The position numbers were made by a program, and so were the translations under genes. The notes below the pieces were generated by a model. It did no database searches. It worked only from the letters and a program-made list of their open reading frames with translations, and was not told where the DNA came from. Shown here piece after piece: positions 11,898-24,234 of a stretch of DNA of 64,000 bases (within the stretch, counting starts at the first letter, position 1; each line of letters begins with the position of its first letter). The stretch comes from Pseudoscleropodium purum (lineage: Eukaryota > Streptophyta > Bryopsida > Hypnales > Brachytheciaceae), in assembly GCA_963969395.1 (NCBI GenBank), contig OZ017802.1:1490501-1554500 (forward strand), given 5' to 3'.

Positions 11898-14241
11898 TCA
11901 AATAACCCCCCAAATTAAAAACATTAAAAAAATCTCTAGAATTTAAAATATAATTTGTACCAATGGTTCTCAATTTGTTCTGAAGTTGATATTTTTAATG
12001 CACTAAATGAATTTTGATAAAGTTTTTTTTTTTTCCATTTTCAACTACACAATAATTTTCTATGCTATAGTGAGAATGTACGGAGAAATTTTTAGCCCGT
12101 TTGGTTTCAAAGATGTGAAATATAGGCATTCAAAGTTAAAGAAAAAACTCCACAACTTACCCAATTGTTTGCCTCTCTCTATGAGTGTGCTACCCTATGT
12201 GCCCCTAAACTTTTGAGCCCTATAACTTTTGACTTAAGCCTTCAATTGGAAAAAACATTATATTTTTGTGAAGCTTATAGAATTAAGCATCTTTAGATTT
12301 TATTTTTACCTTCGACCATTCAGAAATTGACTTCATTTGAACCCACTTAAGCTTTTAAAAAAACTCCATAGGAGCTTAAAGAACTTCAGGGGATGAAGGA
12401 ACTTTTGCAAAATCTAAACAATGAATGAACTTGTTGATTAAAATATTCATCATCCAATAATAGTTTAGCTCTGTGAAATTATTTATGAATTTTTGAAGCC
12501 AAAATGTTGTGGTCACTAAAAATATTTACCTCCTAAAGTGTACACTATTTGTACAATGCCAATGCAATAGAAAAGCAAAATGTACCTTTGTGTTAAAAGA
12601 TGCTTTTTAGAGCCCTTGTGCTTTATGGACCTTGGCTATCTTAATTATAATGAATGGCTAAGTGCATAGTGTCTCAAAGTATACTTTGCACTTAAATAAA
12701 TAAATAAAAATTGTAGTGAATGAATAATAGCCCTTTCTATGAATTTTCAAATTTCCAGGATAACATTAAGGTTGAATCTGAAGATGTTCATCAAAAGATA
12801 TGGAAAAATGTATGGATGTTTGCACCCTTAATTGTGTCCATATTTGTAGACATATTGTATTAATACTTGTACTCATATATTTTTGTTTATATTTAAATAT
12901 ATATTTGCGTATACATGTATGCTTTTGTAATTGAATTTTAAGGGAGGGTTGTGCATTATTCATTTTTCATTTTTTCCTAGCTCTTTTTTTTCCTTTTTTT
13001 TCCTAATATTGAGTTCTATGGCAATTTTCTATACAATTGTTTTTGAGGTGATAATGACTTCATATTCTTTTGTAATGTAAATGATCACCTTGGAAGCTAA
13101 CAAACTTTGAGAATTAAAACATGTACTAAAGACTCAAAGTTAATGCTCTATACATTAAAATGTCCAAATCTTGCCAATAATTACACTGAGCAACAATGGC
13201 AAGAACTTCATTTTTAAACTAAATGCAAATGGAAGGTATGTGCACCTATAATCACCACTATCTTCACAAGCTTCGCATTACAAGGCTTTTGCATGGCAAA
13301 TTTACACTCTTTTTTGTGCACTCAAACCAACTTTGCAGTCACTAAACAAATTATGGCAACAACTGAATCCCATCTTTCCATCAAATTAAAGATTTTGCCA
13401 TTATTACTTAGTTTAAGTGCTATGGATTGTTAATACTTCGTCATTGAAACAAACCTTTAGCTAAATTGGAGGTTGTGATGGCATCCATTAGTTGAGGCGT
13501 GACACATTGGTCCCCTCTTGTTCAGTTTGAGGCCTCATGCATTGATTTGGGATGTATTGGTACAATGCTAAATAACATGGACTTCACTTAAGATGCTCTA
13601 TTTAAAAAGATCATATGGTTGTTACAATATTGTTTCTTTGTGGATGGAAGAAAATTCCTTGTTGTATCATAAGTTTCTAACTACCATAAGATAATGCTAG
13701 ATGCTTTGGCCAACTATTAATCATGTCAAGTAGGGTTTTGATAAAAGTGTTATTGATGAGATATAAAGTAGTCCCTATGGAATGTTTACAACTTCACACA
13801 CAGCCCTTCATAACGTTTGCAAAAGAGTATGAAGTTACTACAACTTTGACCCTTTATAGCTTTTGTATGTGGTTAATGAGAATGATGTATTATTTGGTGC
13901 ATTGAAATCTCCTATCTTTTACCATGTAAAAAACGTAATATTTTCACCAACATAATAATTAAAATATTCACAATAAAAAATTAATAATTTTAGGTGTCCC
14001 TAACTAACCTTATTCCCTTGAGATCACTTTGCATGCCTTCAGTCTACTTGCGACCATGTATAGTAATCAATTCTCTCTACTTTGAAGGGTCACAGATTTC
14101 AAAATGCATTCTTTTCTTTTCTTGATACTACAACTCCTATAATTCATTCCCAACACTACAAGAGTTTTTTGCACTCGGAATTATTCAAGTACCTCCTTCT
14201 ATTTTGCACAAAAGGAGGCTATCCATTATCATAGAAGTAAG
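11898..14241. other. AT-rich intergenic
   Basis: No gene is recognisable. It contains the inverted copy of repeat family 7 (12440-12615) and short AT microsatellites, such as TAAA repeats near 12690. Confidence 0.45.
12440..12615 (-). repeat. Dispersed repeat family 7, copy 2 (inverted)
   Basis: The reverse complement matches 5365-5560, including ACACAAAGGTACATTTTGCT and TTTAGGAGGT. Confidence 0.5.
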
Positions 14242-15600
14242 TTATTCAGCGTGCATGAATTTTTCAAATTGACGGCTCAATTTCTCACCACTGGCAAGTC
14301 CACCTGAAAGTGCCCCCCTGAATAGAAGCGGGACAACACAACGCATGAATAATGTAATGTAATGTAATATAATACAATAGTGTAATAGAATAAGCCAAGG
14401 GACTCGGTCCACCCCCAGGGCAGGCCCCTCCTCACTTAACTTATATTGAGGAACCCAACCAACCGACTTTGCAAGCAGAAAGGGGACGGAATTTTGGGGT
14501 CTTGAGAAGGACCTGGATACACTCACTAGACGAACAAAAATAAAATAAAAAAACCCAAAAAACCCAACCAACCAACCAACCAATGAATGAATCAACACAA
14601 TTGGAAATTGTCCTCCTATATTTATTAACTGGCAAGGCAAGGGAACTCGGAAGCCGGAGAATTCAGTGGGGAACCCCAAGACTCCTCACTGACTGACTTG
14701 CTCAAGACCAGATCTTCGTTGGATGGTTGGAGAGGGAATGCGCTTACACCTTCAGTTGGAGAGACTGAGGCCCCCTCCCCCCTTCCATAGTTCCATTCCT
14801 TCCATTATATAACTTATATTTAGGTCTGTTCTTGTCCACCTAAACATTAAAAGCAACCGACCAACGATAGATGCAAGGATAAAATACTCTGGGCTACTAC
14901 AGTTGAAGAATTCCAATCCGCCCCAAAAATACTGTGCATTTATCACCAAACCCGGCCCATTGAATGGTTCAAAAGGAGGACTTCCTCCTGGCCCAAGGGA
15001 CCAACACCATTGGGGAAGTCGGAAGTCTCAGTAACGTAAGTCCAAGCAAGGGCAAGACCAAAGTGACCTCTCTGGGAAAGTCAAGTTACTTGCACCACTG
15101 GAGGGAGGGAGGGAGGGGAGGGAGGGGAGGGAGGGAGTCCTGTATTTCAAAAATATGGAAAATACGTTACAATAATGACAATTGGACCTATTAATTGTAA
15201 TTGGTAATAAACAATAAATGGTTATTAATATATTCCGTTTTTAAGGCAATGTTAACTTGGTTCCATTGCCATCATGGCAATCAATCTAGAAGAAAGTTAC
15301 ACCATTGGAGGAAATGCATTGATAGATGGTATGTTATAAAGGTAAAGTTATTACTATTATTATCATTATTGTTATTATGCCGATTGTAAACCAACATAAC
15401 CAAGGAATCCTGGGTGGGTATCTTCAAGAAAAGCAAACAATGGCAAGCCTGCAGTTTATGATGTCCAAATCCACTGGAAGCTTAAGTTTCCACTATGGGG
15501 GACGGAGGGTGAGTGTGAAGTTTTCGAACCACCGTAATATAATAATCATAATAATCATCATAATAATAATAATAATAATAATATACCGAAATTTTAACCC
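14242..15600. other. GC-richer upstream flank with simple repeats
   Basis: This is the distal upstream flank of the AP2 gene. It holds TAATG repeats (about 14353-14375), CAAC repeats (about 14563-14583), a GGGA tract (about 15104-15137) and an AAT trinucleotide run (about 15538-15586). A 145-codon minus-strand frame (14242-14679) is low-complexity and hydrophobic through the CAAC repeat, and I do not consider it a gene. Confidence 0.5.
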
Positions 15601-17821
15601 AAGGTGACAAGGAATCGTTGCAGCAGACTGGGACCCAAGTAAGTTAGAGAGAGACTAAAGGGGGTTGAGGGGGAAGAACCCCAAGAGGGCCAGAGAGAGA
15701 GAGAGAGAGTTGGCGTAGGCAGGCTAGTGATCGTGAGTCCCCTTCTGACCAGTCTTGCACAACGGACCCGCAGCAGGCAGGCCTCCCTCCCAGTGCGCTG
15801 AGCGAGTCGTCGTCATCGTCGTCGCCCCGTGGTCGTGGTGACCCAACAGCGTCACTCAACACAGCGTTCGTTGCGGCTTCTACATCAGGGAGGCCAGGAC
15901 GGGTGGGGAGCTAGCTAGCCAGCCAGAAAAGCCAGCCAGCCAGCAACTGGACTTGAGGAGGCTGGAACAAGTCCGCTAACTTAGCTACAAAACGGGGGCA
16001 GCGTCTGCAGCGTCTCCTTCTGCCGCCTTAGTCCCCTAATTGCCTCGTCTTAGTCAGGCAATCCTCTCCTCGCACTACCTGGATCACACCCACTTCCTCC
16101 CTCGTCTGCCACCACCTTTCTGTCGACGTTACACACATCAAGCGGGTTGGGCTAGTGCAGCGTGGTGCTCATGAACATTATATTCCACCCTAAGTCTGGA
16201 GCGATTTTAGGTTGATCGGTAGCCAGCCAGTGGTCTCGAAGTTGCAGCAGCAGCAGAAGTGAGGGGCGTGGCGGTACACAGTGCCAATTAGCGTGCAAGG
16301 GTTGCAGCAAGCTCGCGATCGCGTCATTCTCCAGCTTCTTTGGCAATTGACGGAGTTTGGCCACACATGGAGATGGGATGAGATTTCACGGGCTTTGCGG
16401 TGGTAGTACTGGAACAAGTCCCTTGTTGAATGCACTTAATTCGTGGACACGCTTGCCAGTGTGTGGGTAGAACGCAAGCTTGCGGGGGCAAACCTGCAGG
16501 TGCAGCCCGTAGTATAATCCCGGGTTTAGTACGTACGTCGCGGTGTGCGTGGGGTTGGAGATGCAGCACAGTCGTCGCTAGTGACAGCTAGTGAGCCACT
16601 CAAATTGTGCACATGGGTGGACGCGAACTTCACCCGGGCATGGTGAGAAGCGCAAGCCGACGCTCCGTTCGCGTTGCAGTGACGGTGGCGCCTACGTAGC
16701 AGCAGCCGGCGCAGCCAGCTAGGGCTCTCCACTCATTGGGTTTGGAAGTAGAGGAAGAAGCGAAGACGGTCCACCTTCTGAAGTGCCAATGACTGCACGC
16801 GTTCTCAGAGGCCGAAGGTTGTGTTTTGTTATTAGGTAGTCGCTGTAAGTTCCGCTTTGATAGTGTTCCACAGCGGTTGCATTATCGCTTCGTCCTCTTC
16901 GGGAAGGAGGAAGGATTAGTGGTCCAGTAATCATCTCGGTTGTCAGTATTCATCATCATTCCGCAGACAGACAAGTACCGTTATCCAGGGAATGAAGGTG
17001 GGAAGATCTCATGTCACAGGCCCCCCGGCGCCTCGGAGGTCACAGTCACGGCCACAGCCTGCTGAGGTCGCAGTACATGATTGAACATCAAGCGTAGAAT
17101 CTAGTGGGAAGTGCACGGACTGCAGCAGCTGTTCGTGTTGATTGTGGTGCGAACCTGTTGTTGTTAGTGTTGTTAGTGGTTCCAACTTCTCGGGGCTCCC
17201 TTGGGAGCATCTGCTTCGGCCTTCAAGACGTACACTAGAAGCTGTTCAAGGAAGTATCGACTGGACGAATCTCGCTCTTCACCACATTTTGGGCAAAAAT
17301 CAGGATGGACGTGTGGTTAGGATAGCCAGTCCTTAGCCTCTGGGCTCATGCTGTCAAGCTGAAGGTTACTGCGATGTTGAATATAAAGCTGAACCCGATG
17401 AGCTTCATATGTAGCTCTTCTCCTTTAAGGCAAGGGAACGCCGGGTGCTTCTGAAGCCTGAGCCGCTCTCACGACGGTGGATACCAAAGCAATAGCCTTG
17501 CTCTTTTTTCCCACTAACATTAATTCAAAAAGTGAGGTCGATACGCTTCGTGTGTGTTTTCAGATTGCTGGCACTGAATCGACCGACATCTGGAACATCG
17601 ACGAGCATCCAAAGGTGCCACCTTTGAAGGCTAGCGTCTGCTCGGAAAAGCAATAACATTTGCAGCCCGTCAGCCATCCAGCCATCTCCAACCACTGATT
17701 CCAGCATCAGTGTCCGGCGGCAGCAGGACACCAGCAAGCAAGCGGCGGGAAGTAAGTCCAGTTTTTTGAGTTGCAGTTGGGGAATTGAACGATAAATCAA
17801 AGTGGGGGCCGGCCCTTATTC
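15601..17821 (+). promoter_or_regulatory. Probable promoter and long 5' leader of the AP2 gene
   Basis: The sequence becomes GC-rich from about 15600 and stays so up to the start codon. An AG-dinucleotide tract is at 15690-15710. Several upstream ATGs occur, including a 64-codon plus-strand frame at 17142-17336, so translation may be modulated by upstream frames. A good splice acceptor (GTGTTTTCAG, ending 17563) suggests an intron in the leader. I cannot place the transcription start; no TATA box stands out. Confidence 0.45.
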
Positions 17822-20800
17822 ATGAAGTCTATGAACAACTGGCTCACTTTCTCTCTACAATCTCCTCACTTAACACTTGACGCGGTGAAGCAGCAGAGTG
17901 ACCCCGTGAGTCACCAGGCCGCAGTGCGCACGACTGTCAACCCCGCCGTGGCCAACAGCCTCATTCTGTCGAACATGTCGCAGAACCACAATAACAACCT
18001 CGGCGGCTACCAAAGCTCCGCCAACGATTGCTACAATTCGCTCCGCGGCAGCGGCGATGGCGGCAACTCTAATTCCGGCCAAGCTGGCCTAGAGATGATG
18101 CGCTCGGACGGCTCCCTGTGCATCATGGAGGCCCTCAGCAGGTCGCACAGCGCAGGTACGCAGCTCATCCTTCCCTTGCCAAGCTTGCCGAACTCCCTTA
18201 AACTTACCCCCCCTCCTCCGCTGTAGGAATATATTTCTATCGCTTCCACACTGAATCCGATCGATCCACTAGTTAAAGTATGTCATCCCGAATGTAGCGC
18301 CCAACTCCATCAATAAGCTGGCAGGCAGAGCAGCTTTTCGAACTTTCTCTGCAGTGACAGTAATAATATTGCGCCGTCTAGCTGTTCAGAAAGATGTTTC
18401 CCTCTGCTTGGATCTTGCATATCTTCTGCTACATAATTTCAGTAGGTAAGACCCATCGGTTTCGCAACTATCACATCGGTTCCGACATGAAGGCTGCCTT
18501 AAAAAAGCAACGACTGAGCCTCTTGACCCTTTTATCAGCTTCTTACCCAAATGTGTCAGAACGTACATAAAGCAGTTCTTCAATCGATCAGTGGCTTTGA
18601 ACATTCAAATCCGCGAAGACCAATTATCTTAGTGTGAAATCATAGATGCTTCCTGGAGGCCACCTGTTTCTAATGTCACAATCTGACCTTAGATCGTCGA
18701 TGTGTTTGTGAACTGATAGATCTATCTGTGAACTAGGAATTTATGTAACGTAAGCTAGCATACCAATATCAGAAGAAGGCTCAAATCCATGTCATGTGAA
18801 TTATGATCCAGCCTCATTCAGATTCATCACATTGCTGTAGAACTCAGACTTTTTCCACTGCGCATATTTAGAGATACTCGGAAGCGAAGGCGGGAGCTGA
18901 AAGAGCCAACCCACCAGCTTCGCTTTCGGAGTGATACAGTTCCCACTTTCCACTTCCCAGTTGATAAAGAAACCGAAACGCAATTCTCGGATTCTCTCCT
19001 TTACTTAGCCGCCCACACTATTTGCGAGTACGTGACACCGTGCACCTCCGTCGTTCACGGAAGCTAAATAAGCTCAACTTAAGTTTGCGAGTGGACGACC
19101 CAGTCCAGAGGCTCTCGACTCGACCCGTTCCGTTCCGTTCCGCTAATGTCTGGGGGCGTTGACCGCGTCAACGGCGGGATCTTTGAACATTCAATGCGGA
19201 CAAGGCAGCAGTGGGGCCTACAATGTTTGGATCACCCAACTGTTTTCCTTTATGGACCCGATTTCAATGTGAGTGATGGCGAGAATGACAACACATGCAG
19301 AAGAGTCTCTTGCGCCCATTCTCGGGTGGCCATTCGTCAGTGTACTCGGTAGAACTTTGCTTCTGTAGCGTTTCTGCAAACCCTCATGGCTTGCGCGGGG
19401 TGGTTCCATTCCGTGCAGTGTCGAAATCGGTTGACGATGGAATTCTGGCAAGGAATGGGGTAGAGAGAGCTTGATGTAGGTCATCTGCAGAGATTCGTTG
19501 CTTAACAGGCACTTGTCGAGTGTGGAACGTCATGTACGAGTTGGATTACCGGGGTTCAGCTCGTCAGCATGTAGCATCATGTCAGATTCATCTACTAGGG
19601 CGTGTGGCGAGATCTGAAAGTGACGTATTGTAGTATCTGGGTTTTGTATTAATTCGGCGAGAGCATGGATTCTGGTTCTTCCGGAACTGGGTTCCCGTGA
19701 GGAGAAAGTACGTAAGCGAGAATATGCCACGTCCACTTTGACTAGTTCTCGCTTTTGAAGTGGTCACAACTAGATGCAAGTAGGGTAGTGGGAGAGGTAG
19801 AAAGAGACAGAAGGCGCGAGCAAGCGGTGACGATGGTGCTGTTGTGACGCCTGTTTGCGCAGATCAACACTGGCCGCAGCAACGCGCGATGCAATCCGAT
19901 GGGGGAGTGCAGCAACAACAGCAGCACACGCTCCTCACGGCGGACCAGCTGTCGCGTCTCACCGGCAATGCGGGCGACAGCAACAACCAGCAGTTGACGT
20001 CGTCGCACTCGCACTACGAGATGCAATCGAGCACGGCCACGGAGACGCGCGACGGGCCGAAGCTGGAAGATTTCCTCGGGGGAGCGTCACTAGGGGGCCA
20101 ATACTCGGAGCGCGAGGCCGCGCAGCAGCAGGTGCAGCTGGATTCGCTCTACTACAACCCCACGGGCAAAAACCCCAATTACGCCCCGCACCAGCGCAGC
20201 GACGCTTCGGGGTCGCGCATCAACGTGAACTTGCCCTACTCGTCGAACGCGGGGGGCGGATCCCTGCACGGCGTGCCGCCCTCGTACCACGTCGCCTACG
20301 GCGGCGGCGTGCCCACCGAGAGCTCCAGTCTCACTCACCCGTACGACCATCCGCACAGCCGCGAGCTCCAGGAAACGAGCAACCTGGGCAGCCGCATGCA
20401 CGCGCAGAACCTGCTCCAGGCGGCGCTGGACCAGTCCGCCACCGCGGAATTGCTGTCGGATTGCGCGCTGCAGTTGCCGCAGGGCGGCAGCCCGAGCACA
20501 GCGGGCGACGAATATTGTCTCAAGACGTGGTTGCGGCACCAGGCCGCGGCGGAGAAGGCGGGCCAGCAGCAGCGCGGCTTGAATACGTTGACCACGCTGC
20601 AGCCGCTTACGTTGTCCATGAGCGCCGGTTCCCACCAGAGCAGCGTGTCTACGCCGGTCCACGGTGGTAGTGCGCAGCTGGTGGCCGGCGAAAGCCCCAC
20701 CGGGCTTGAACCGCGCAAGCGCGGAGCGGGCCGCGCCGGCAGCAAGGAGCCGTCGCCGCGCAAGAGCATCGACACGTTTGGGCAGAGAACCTCCGTTTAC

Positions 20801-23800
20801 AGAGGCGTCACGAGGTGAGCGATCATCTTCATTCTTCCTCGTTCTAGGGTGCTGAATTTTGCATCTACAATGCAACCAGTCGGTTTGCATGCCCTCCTCT
20901 TGTGATCAGATTCATCTAAGAGAAATCGAGCCATTCTCGCCCGTTTACGTTCCAAGACTTGATGCATGTCTAGATTTGCTACCCAAATTCCTCGAATGAT
21001 CTCACCCTAACGTTTGATCGTTTGTCCCTGGCATAGTTCTAAAACTTTGTGACATGTTGATTTTTTCGCTGGATGGCATTGTCGTTACGTTCCAGGACCT
21101 GATGCATCTCTAGATTTGCTACCCCAATTTTTCGAATGATCCTCTCCAAATACTTTGATTTTCCGAATTTTTTGCGACTGGGACAGTTTTAGAACTTGTG
21201 TGGCGTGTGGGTTGGGTTGCTGGAACGGTACGTGTTGTTTTCGGATCAGGTTACGTTTAGGGTACAGCGTGACTGCAACGAGCCATTGAAGCTACAAAAT
21301 TTAGTTGCTCGGCGGTGATGTCCACGGCTGGTGTTGAGAGTTGCTGTTTAAATGGTTTCTCGTCGTTTGGTAGGCACCGGTGGACTGGACGGTACGAAGC
21401 CCATCTTTGGGATAATAGTTGTAGAAAAGAGGGCCAGACTCGCAAAGGTCGACAAGGTATGATTTCGGTCTGCCCTAGCTCGTCTTTCCCTTTCAACGTC
21501 ATTGGACATCAAATCCTGTTTTATTTTATATGGAGGTTTTCATGGATCCCGTGGAACAAGTCGTTCCACTCGAACTGGGCTGTTTGTATTCTTCAACTTT
21601 GGTGTCTCAATCAGCTAATGAGGAGCTTAGCATAGGAGAATATGAATGGTCCGAAACACACATTTCCCTGACGTTGTCAATCTCTGTGTGCATGTCGGTG
21701 TACACTCATGGTTCACATCGACGTTCTACAGTTTACTTAGGTAAGCTCTTCGCAGTGATGCTTTTCATATCGAGGTTTCATTTTTCCCGGTTCTGAGTAT
21801 AGAAAGTAAAAACGAGCCTTCCTTTAATAGAATCATGTGTATTAAGTTTCAATTGAACTCTCGTATCAACAGGAGGGTATGACAAAGAGGAGAAAGCAGC
21901 CCGAGCTTATGATTTGGCAGCACTCAAATACTGGGGTGCTAGCACCACAATCAACTTCCCGGTAAGCTATGACCTTTCAATTCGTATACCAAACTCATCA
22001 ATCTTTGTCATGAGGAACTTGTTGAAATCGATGATGGCTGGTGCCACTTACAAGGCATGCTCGGTATGGTTCTTGATATGGTCCTTCAGGAATCTGATGT
22101 TTGGAATGGTTGGTTTACAATAGTTGACTACATATGAAACCGAGGTGGAAGAGATGAAGAATATGTCTCGTCAGGAGTATGTGGCATCGTTGAGAAGGTA
22201 CTACTTTTAACTACCTAAGTCAGCTCTGGAACCATTTAACCTTGATGATTTAATACTGAGAACCCTAAACCACAAAAAGATCTAGAATGTGATTATTGGA
22301 ACCCTGTCAGTGCTATCGTAAATATGCAGCCACCTGTTTAATAACTCAGACTCTCAGAGAGGGTTCCATGCTTCTGCGTGTCCTCACAACTTGCAGATAC
22401 AACAGTTCTGGAAGATGCCATTTGACAGAGTCTGGTCAAAGTTGACTTTTTCATCTATGCTCCAGAAATAGATTCCGTGATTTACTACCGAGTCCATTCC
22501 CTTGCACTAATCGTTCCTAAAGTTTCGTCTTCCCCGCAATTATTAGCATGGTTCTAAGATTCCCGAAACTGCCCTTTTCTGCCTGCGCAGGAAAAGCAGT
22601 GGTTTTTCAAGGGGCGCATCGATGTACCGCGGGGTGACTCGGCACCACCAGCACGGCAGGTGGCAGGCTCGAATCGGTCGCGTAGCTGGCAACAAGGATC
22701 TCTACTTGGGCACTTACAGTAAGTCCCCGTCAAACTTAATCTCTTTAATCTAACTCTCCTGTCGTCACTCGCTAGCTAAATATCCTGCAGTTTTATTATT
22801 GATATGACTCCAGATATCGGGTTCAATTTACCTTTATATCCAAGTAAAAAATTAGCTTCAAAACATTAGTTTGCTCAATCCATGATGGATCACGTTCTTC
22901 TCACATTCTAATATGACTGAAGGCAGTGTATTTGATTGTTTAGTGCTCGGGGCACCAGCTTTTCTGACTTCACGAGCGTCATTAAAGTGTTGGTCTCCAT
23001 TGTAGTACATCACCTATTCATTAGACGTGTGGTTCTGCGATCAGCGGCTATGAAAATGATATATTATCGCTAAGGCTAGCTGATAGTCGTTGATCAGAGT
23101 TGATCAGTGCCATCGAGCGTCACGCACAGCCTGGAATCGATTAGTCAACCCGTGCCAGTAATGTAACGAATCCAGAGGCTGGATTGACTGATAGCGGATG
23201 TCCTTGATGACGCAGGCACGCAGGAGGAAGCCGCGGAGGCGTACGACATCGCGGCCATCAAGTTCCGCGGCATCAACGCCGTGACGAACTTCGACATCTC
23301 CCGCTACGACGCGGCCCGCATCCAGCAGGCGTCCGTAAACGGCCACCACGGGCAGGAGGCCATGAAGGCAGCCAAGGAGGCGGAGCTCGCGGCGGCGATG
23401 AGCATCGGCACGGCCAGCGCGCACGCCGCACAGTCGCGGGCGCACACGGCCGCGCACGCACTCAGCCATGGCCAGGGGGTGTTTGGCGACCACCCCGACG
23501 ATCATCAGACGGCGTCCACGCAAGGCACGCCCGGCAGCCAGCTCACCAGCGAGGGGGCTCTAACCACTCAGCAGCAGCAGCAGGGAGCCGGACTCTCCAA
23601 AAATCTGCACGAGTGGCAGATGCTGTACCAGCAGCAAGCCCGCACTACGTGGACCCAGGACGACACGCGGCACTTGGGAGGCGGGTTCCCGGAGTCGATG
23701 CGAGCGCCCAATTCCAATAAATTCCAGCAGCCGCCCACTAACGGAATGCTTCTCCGGAACCTGATGGGCTTGGAGGCTTTACCCCCCCAGGAGCATCACC

Positions 23801-24234
23801 CTCGGCCAGACCAAGGCTCCTGCTCCGCTAATCAGCAGCAGGCGCTCATGGGGCAGCAGCAGCAGGGCATGCCCGGCAGCACAGGCAGCATGATCAGCAC
23901 TTCGGGGTACCAAGGGGGCGCCTACAACCCCGGGCAACAGCAGCAGCAGGGGCAGGGTAGTGTGGACCGCGGGGCAGTGGTGGACAGCCCGAAGAACTCC
24001 GTGGGGGAGAGTGAAGAAGCGAGTTCCAAAAGCTCCGGGTACGACCCTGTGGGCGTTTTGTATATGTCGCCGGGGTCGACCCCAGGCAAGATGGGGGGGT
24101 ACGAGACCAACCCCCTAACACCGTGGATTAGTAGCAACCCTGCGACCGTGCAGGGGTTGGCGGGGCGGTCCAACCTCAGTATCGGGGGGCACATGGGCTC
24201 CGGCCCCATTTTTGCACACTCGTGGAATGAATGA
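17822..24234 (+). CDS. AINTEGUMENTA/PLETHORA/BABY BOOM-type (euANT) AP2 transcription factor
   Basis: Nuclear DNA-binding protein with two AP2 repeats. Coding exons: 17822-18155, 19863-20814, 21374-21456, 21732-21740, 21873-21961, 22124-22197, 22591-22718, 23216-24234. Every junction is GT-AG and the frame closes to 895 aa plus TGA. The N-terminal [10 protein letters not shown] (residues 4-13), [10 protein letters not shown] (176-185) and KTWLRHQ (332-338) are euANT-class motifs. AP2 repeat 1 spans about 422-489 ([20 protein letters not shown], then the ANT-specific insertion ending [17 protein letters not shown]). The linker is about 490-523. Repeat 2 spans about 524-588 ([20 protein letters not shown] to NFDISRYD). 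The C-terminus is Q/G/S-rich, as in activation domains. An in-frame TGA at 17786 with no later ATG supports the start. Family members (ANT, AIL/PLT, BBM, moss APB) control meristem and stem-cell identity. It is longer than typical flowering-plant members (about 550-580 aa). Whether it is a PLT, ANT or APB orthologue needs a tree. Confidence 0.95.
18156..19862 (+). other. Intron 1 of the AP2 gene (1.7 kb)
   Basis: Donor GCAG/GTACGC after residue 111, acceptor TTTGCGCAG at 19862. It is unusually long relative to the other introns (132-559 nt) and less AT-rich than the intergenic DNA. It includes a CGTTC pentamer run near 19127-19140. It could hold regulatory sequence, but I see no defined element. 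Confidence 0.8.
21732..21740 (+). other. 9-nt microexon of the AP2 gene
   Basis: TTTACTTAG lies between acceptor TTCTACAG and donor GTAAGC. With one base from exon 3 and two from exon 5 it encodes the V-Y-L-G step of AP2 repeat 1. A 9-bp exon at this place is a known hallmark of ANT/BBM genes. Leaving it out would delete three residues from repeat 1 while keeping the frame. Confidence 0.92.

Noticed and set aside
14242..14679. 145-codon minus-strand frame with hydrophobic runs
   Set aside because: The hydrophobicity comes from a CAAC/AAAAC simple repeat and there is no family resemblance.
15515..15535. TTCGAACC as a possible tRNA B box
   Set aside because: No matching A box, acceptor stem or cloverleaf around it.
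19855..20670. 271-codon plus-strand frame offset from AP2 exon 2
   Set aside because: Alternate-frame shadow. The other frame continues in phase into AP2 repeat 1 through a correct GT-AG junction.
20090..20890. 266-codon minus-strand open frame opposite AP2 exon 2
   Set aside because: Shadow of GC-rich coding DNA: arginine/alanine-rich, no domain, and it runs across the exon 2 splice donor.
23104..23523. 139-codon minus-strand frame opposite AP2 exon 8
   Set aside because: Antisense shadow of the second AP2 repeat, with no independent signature.
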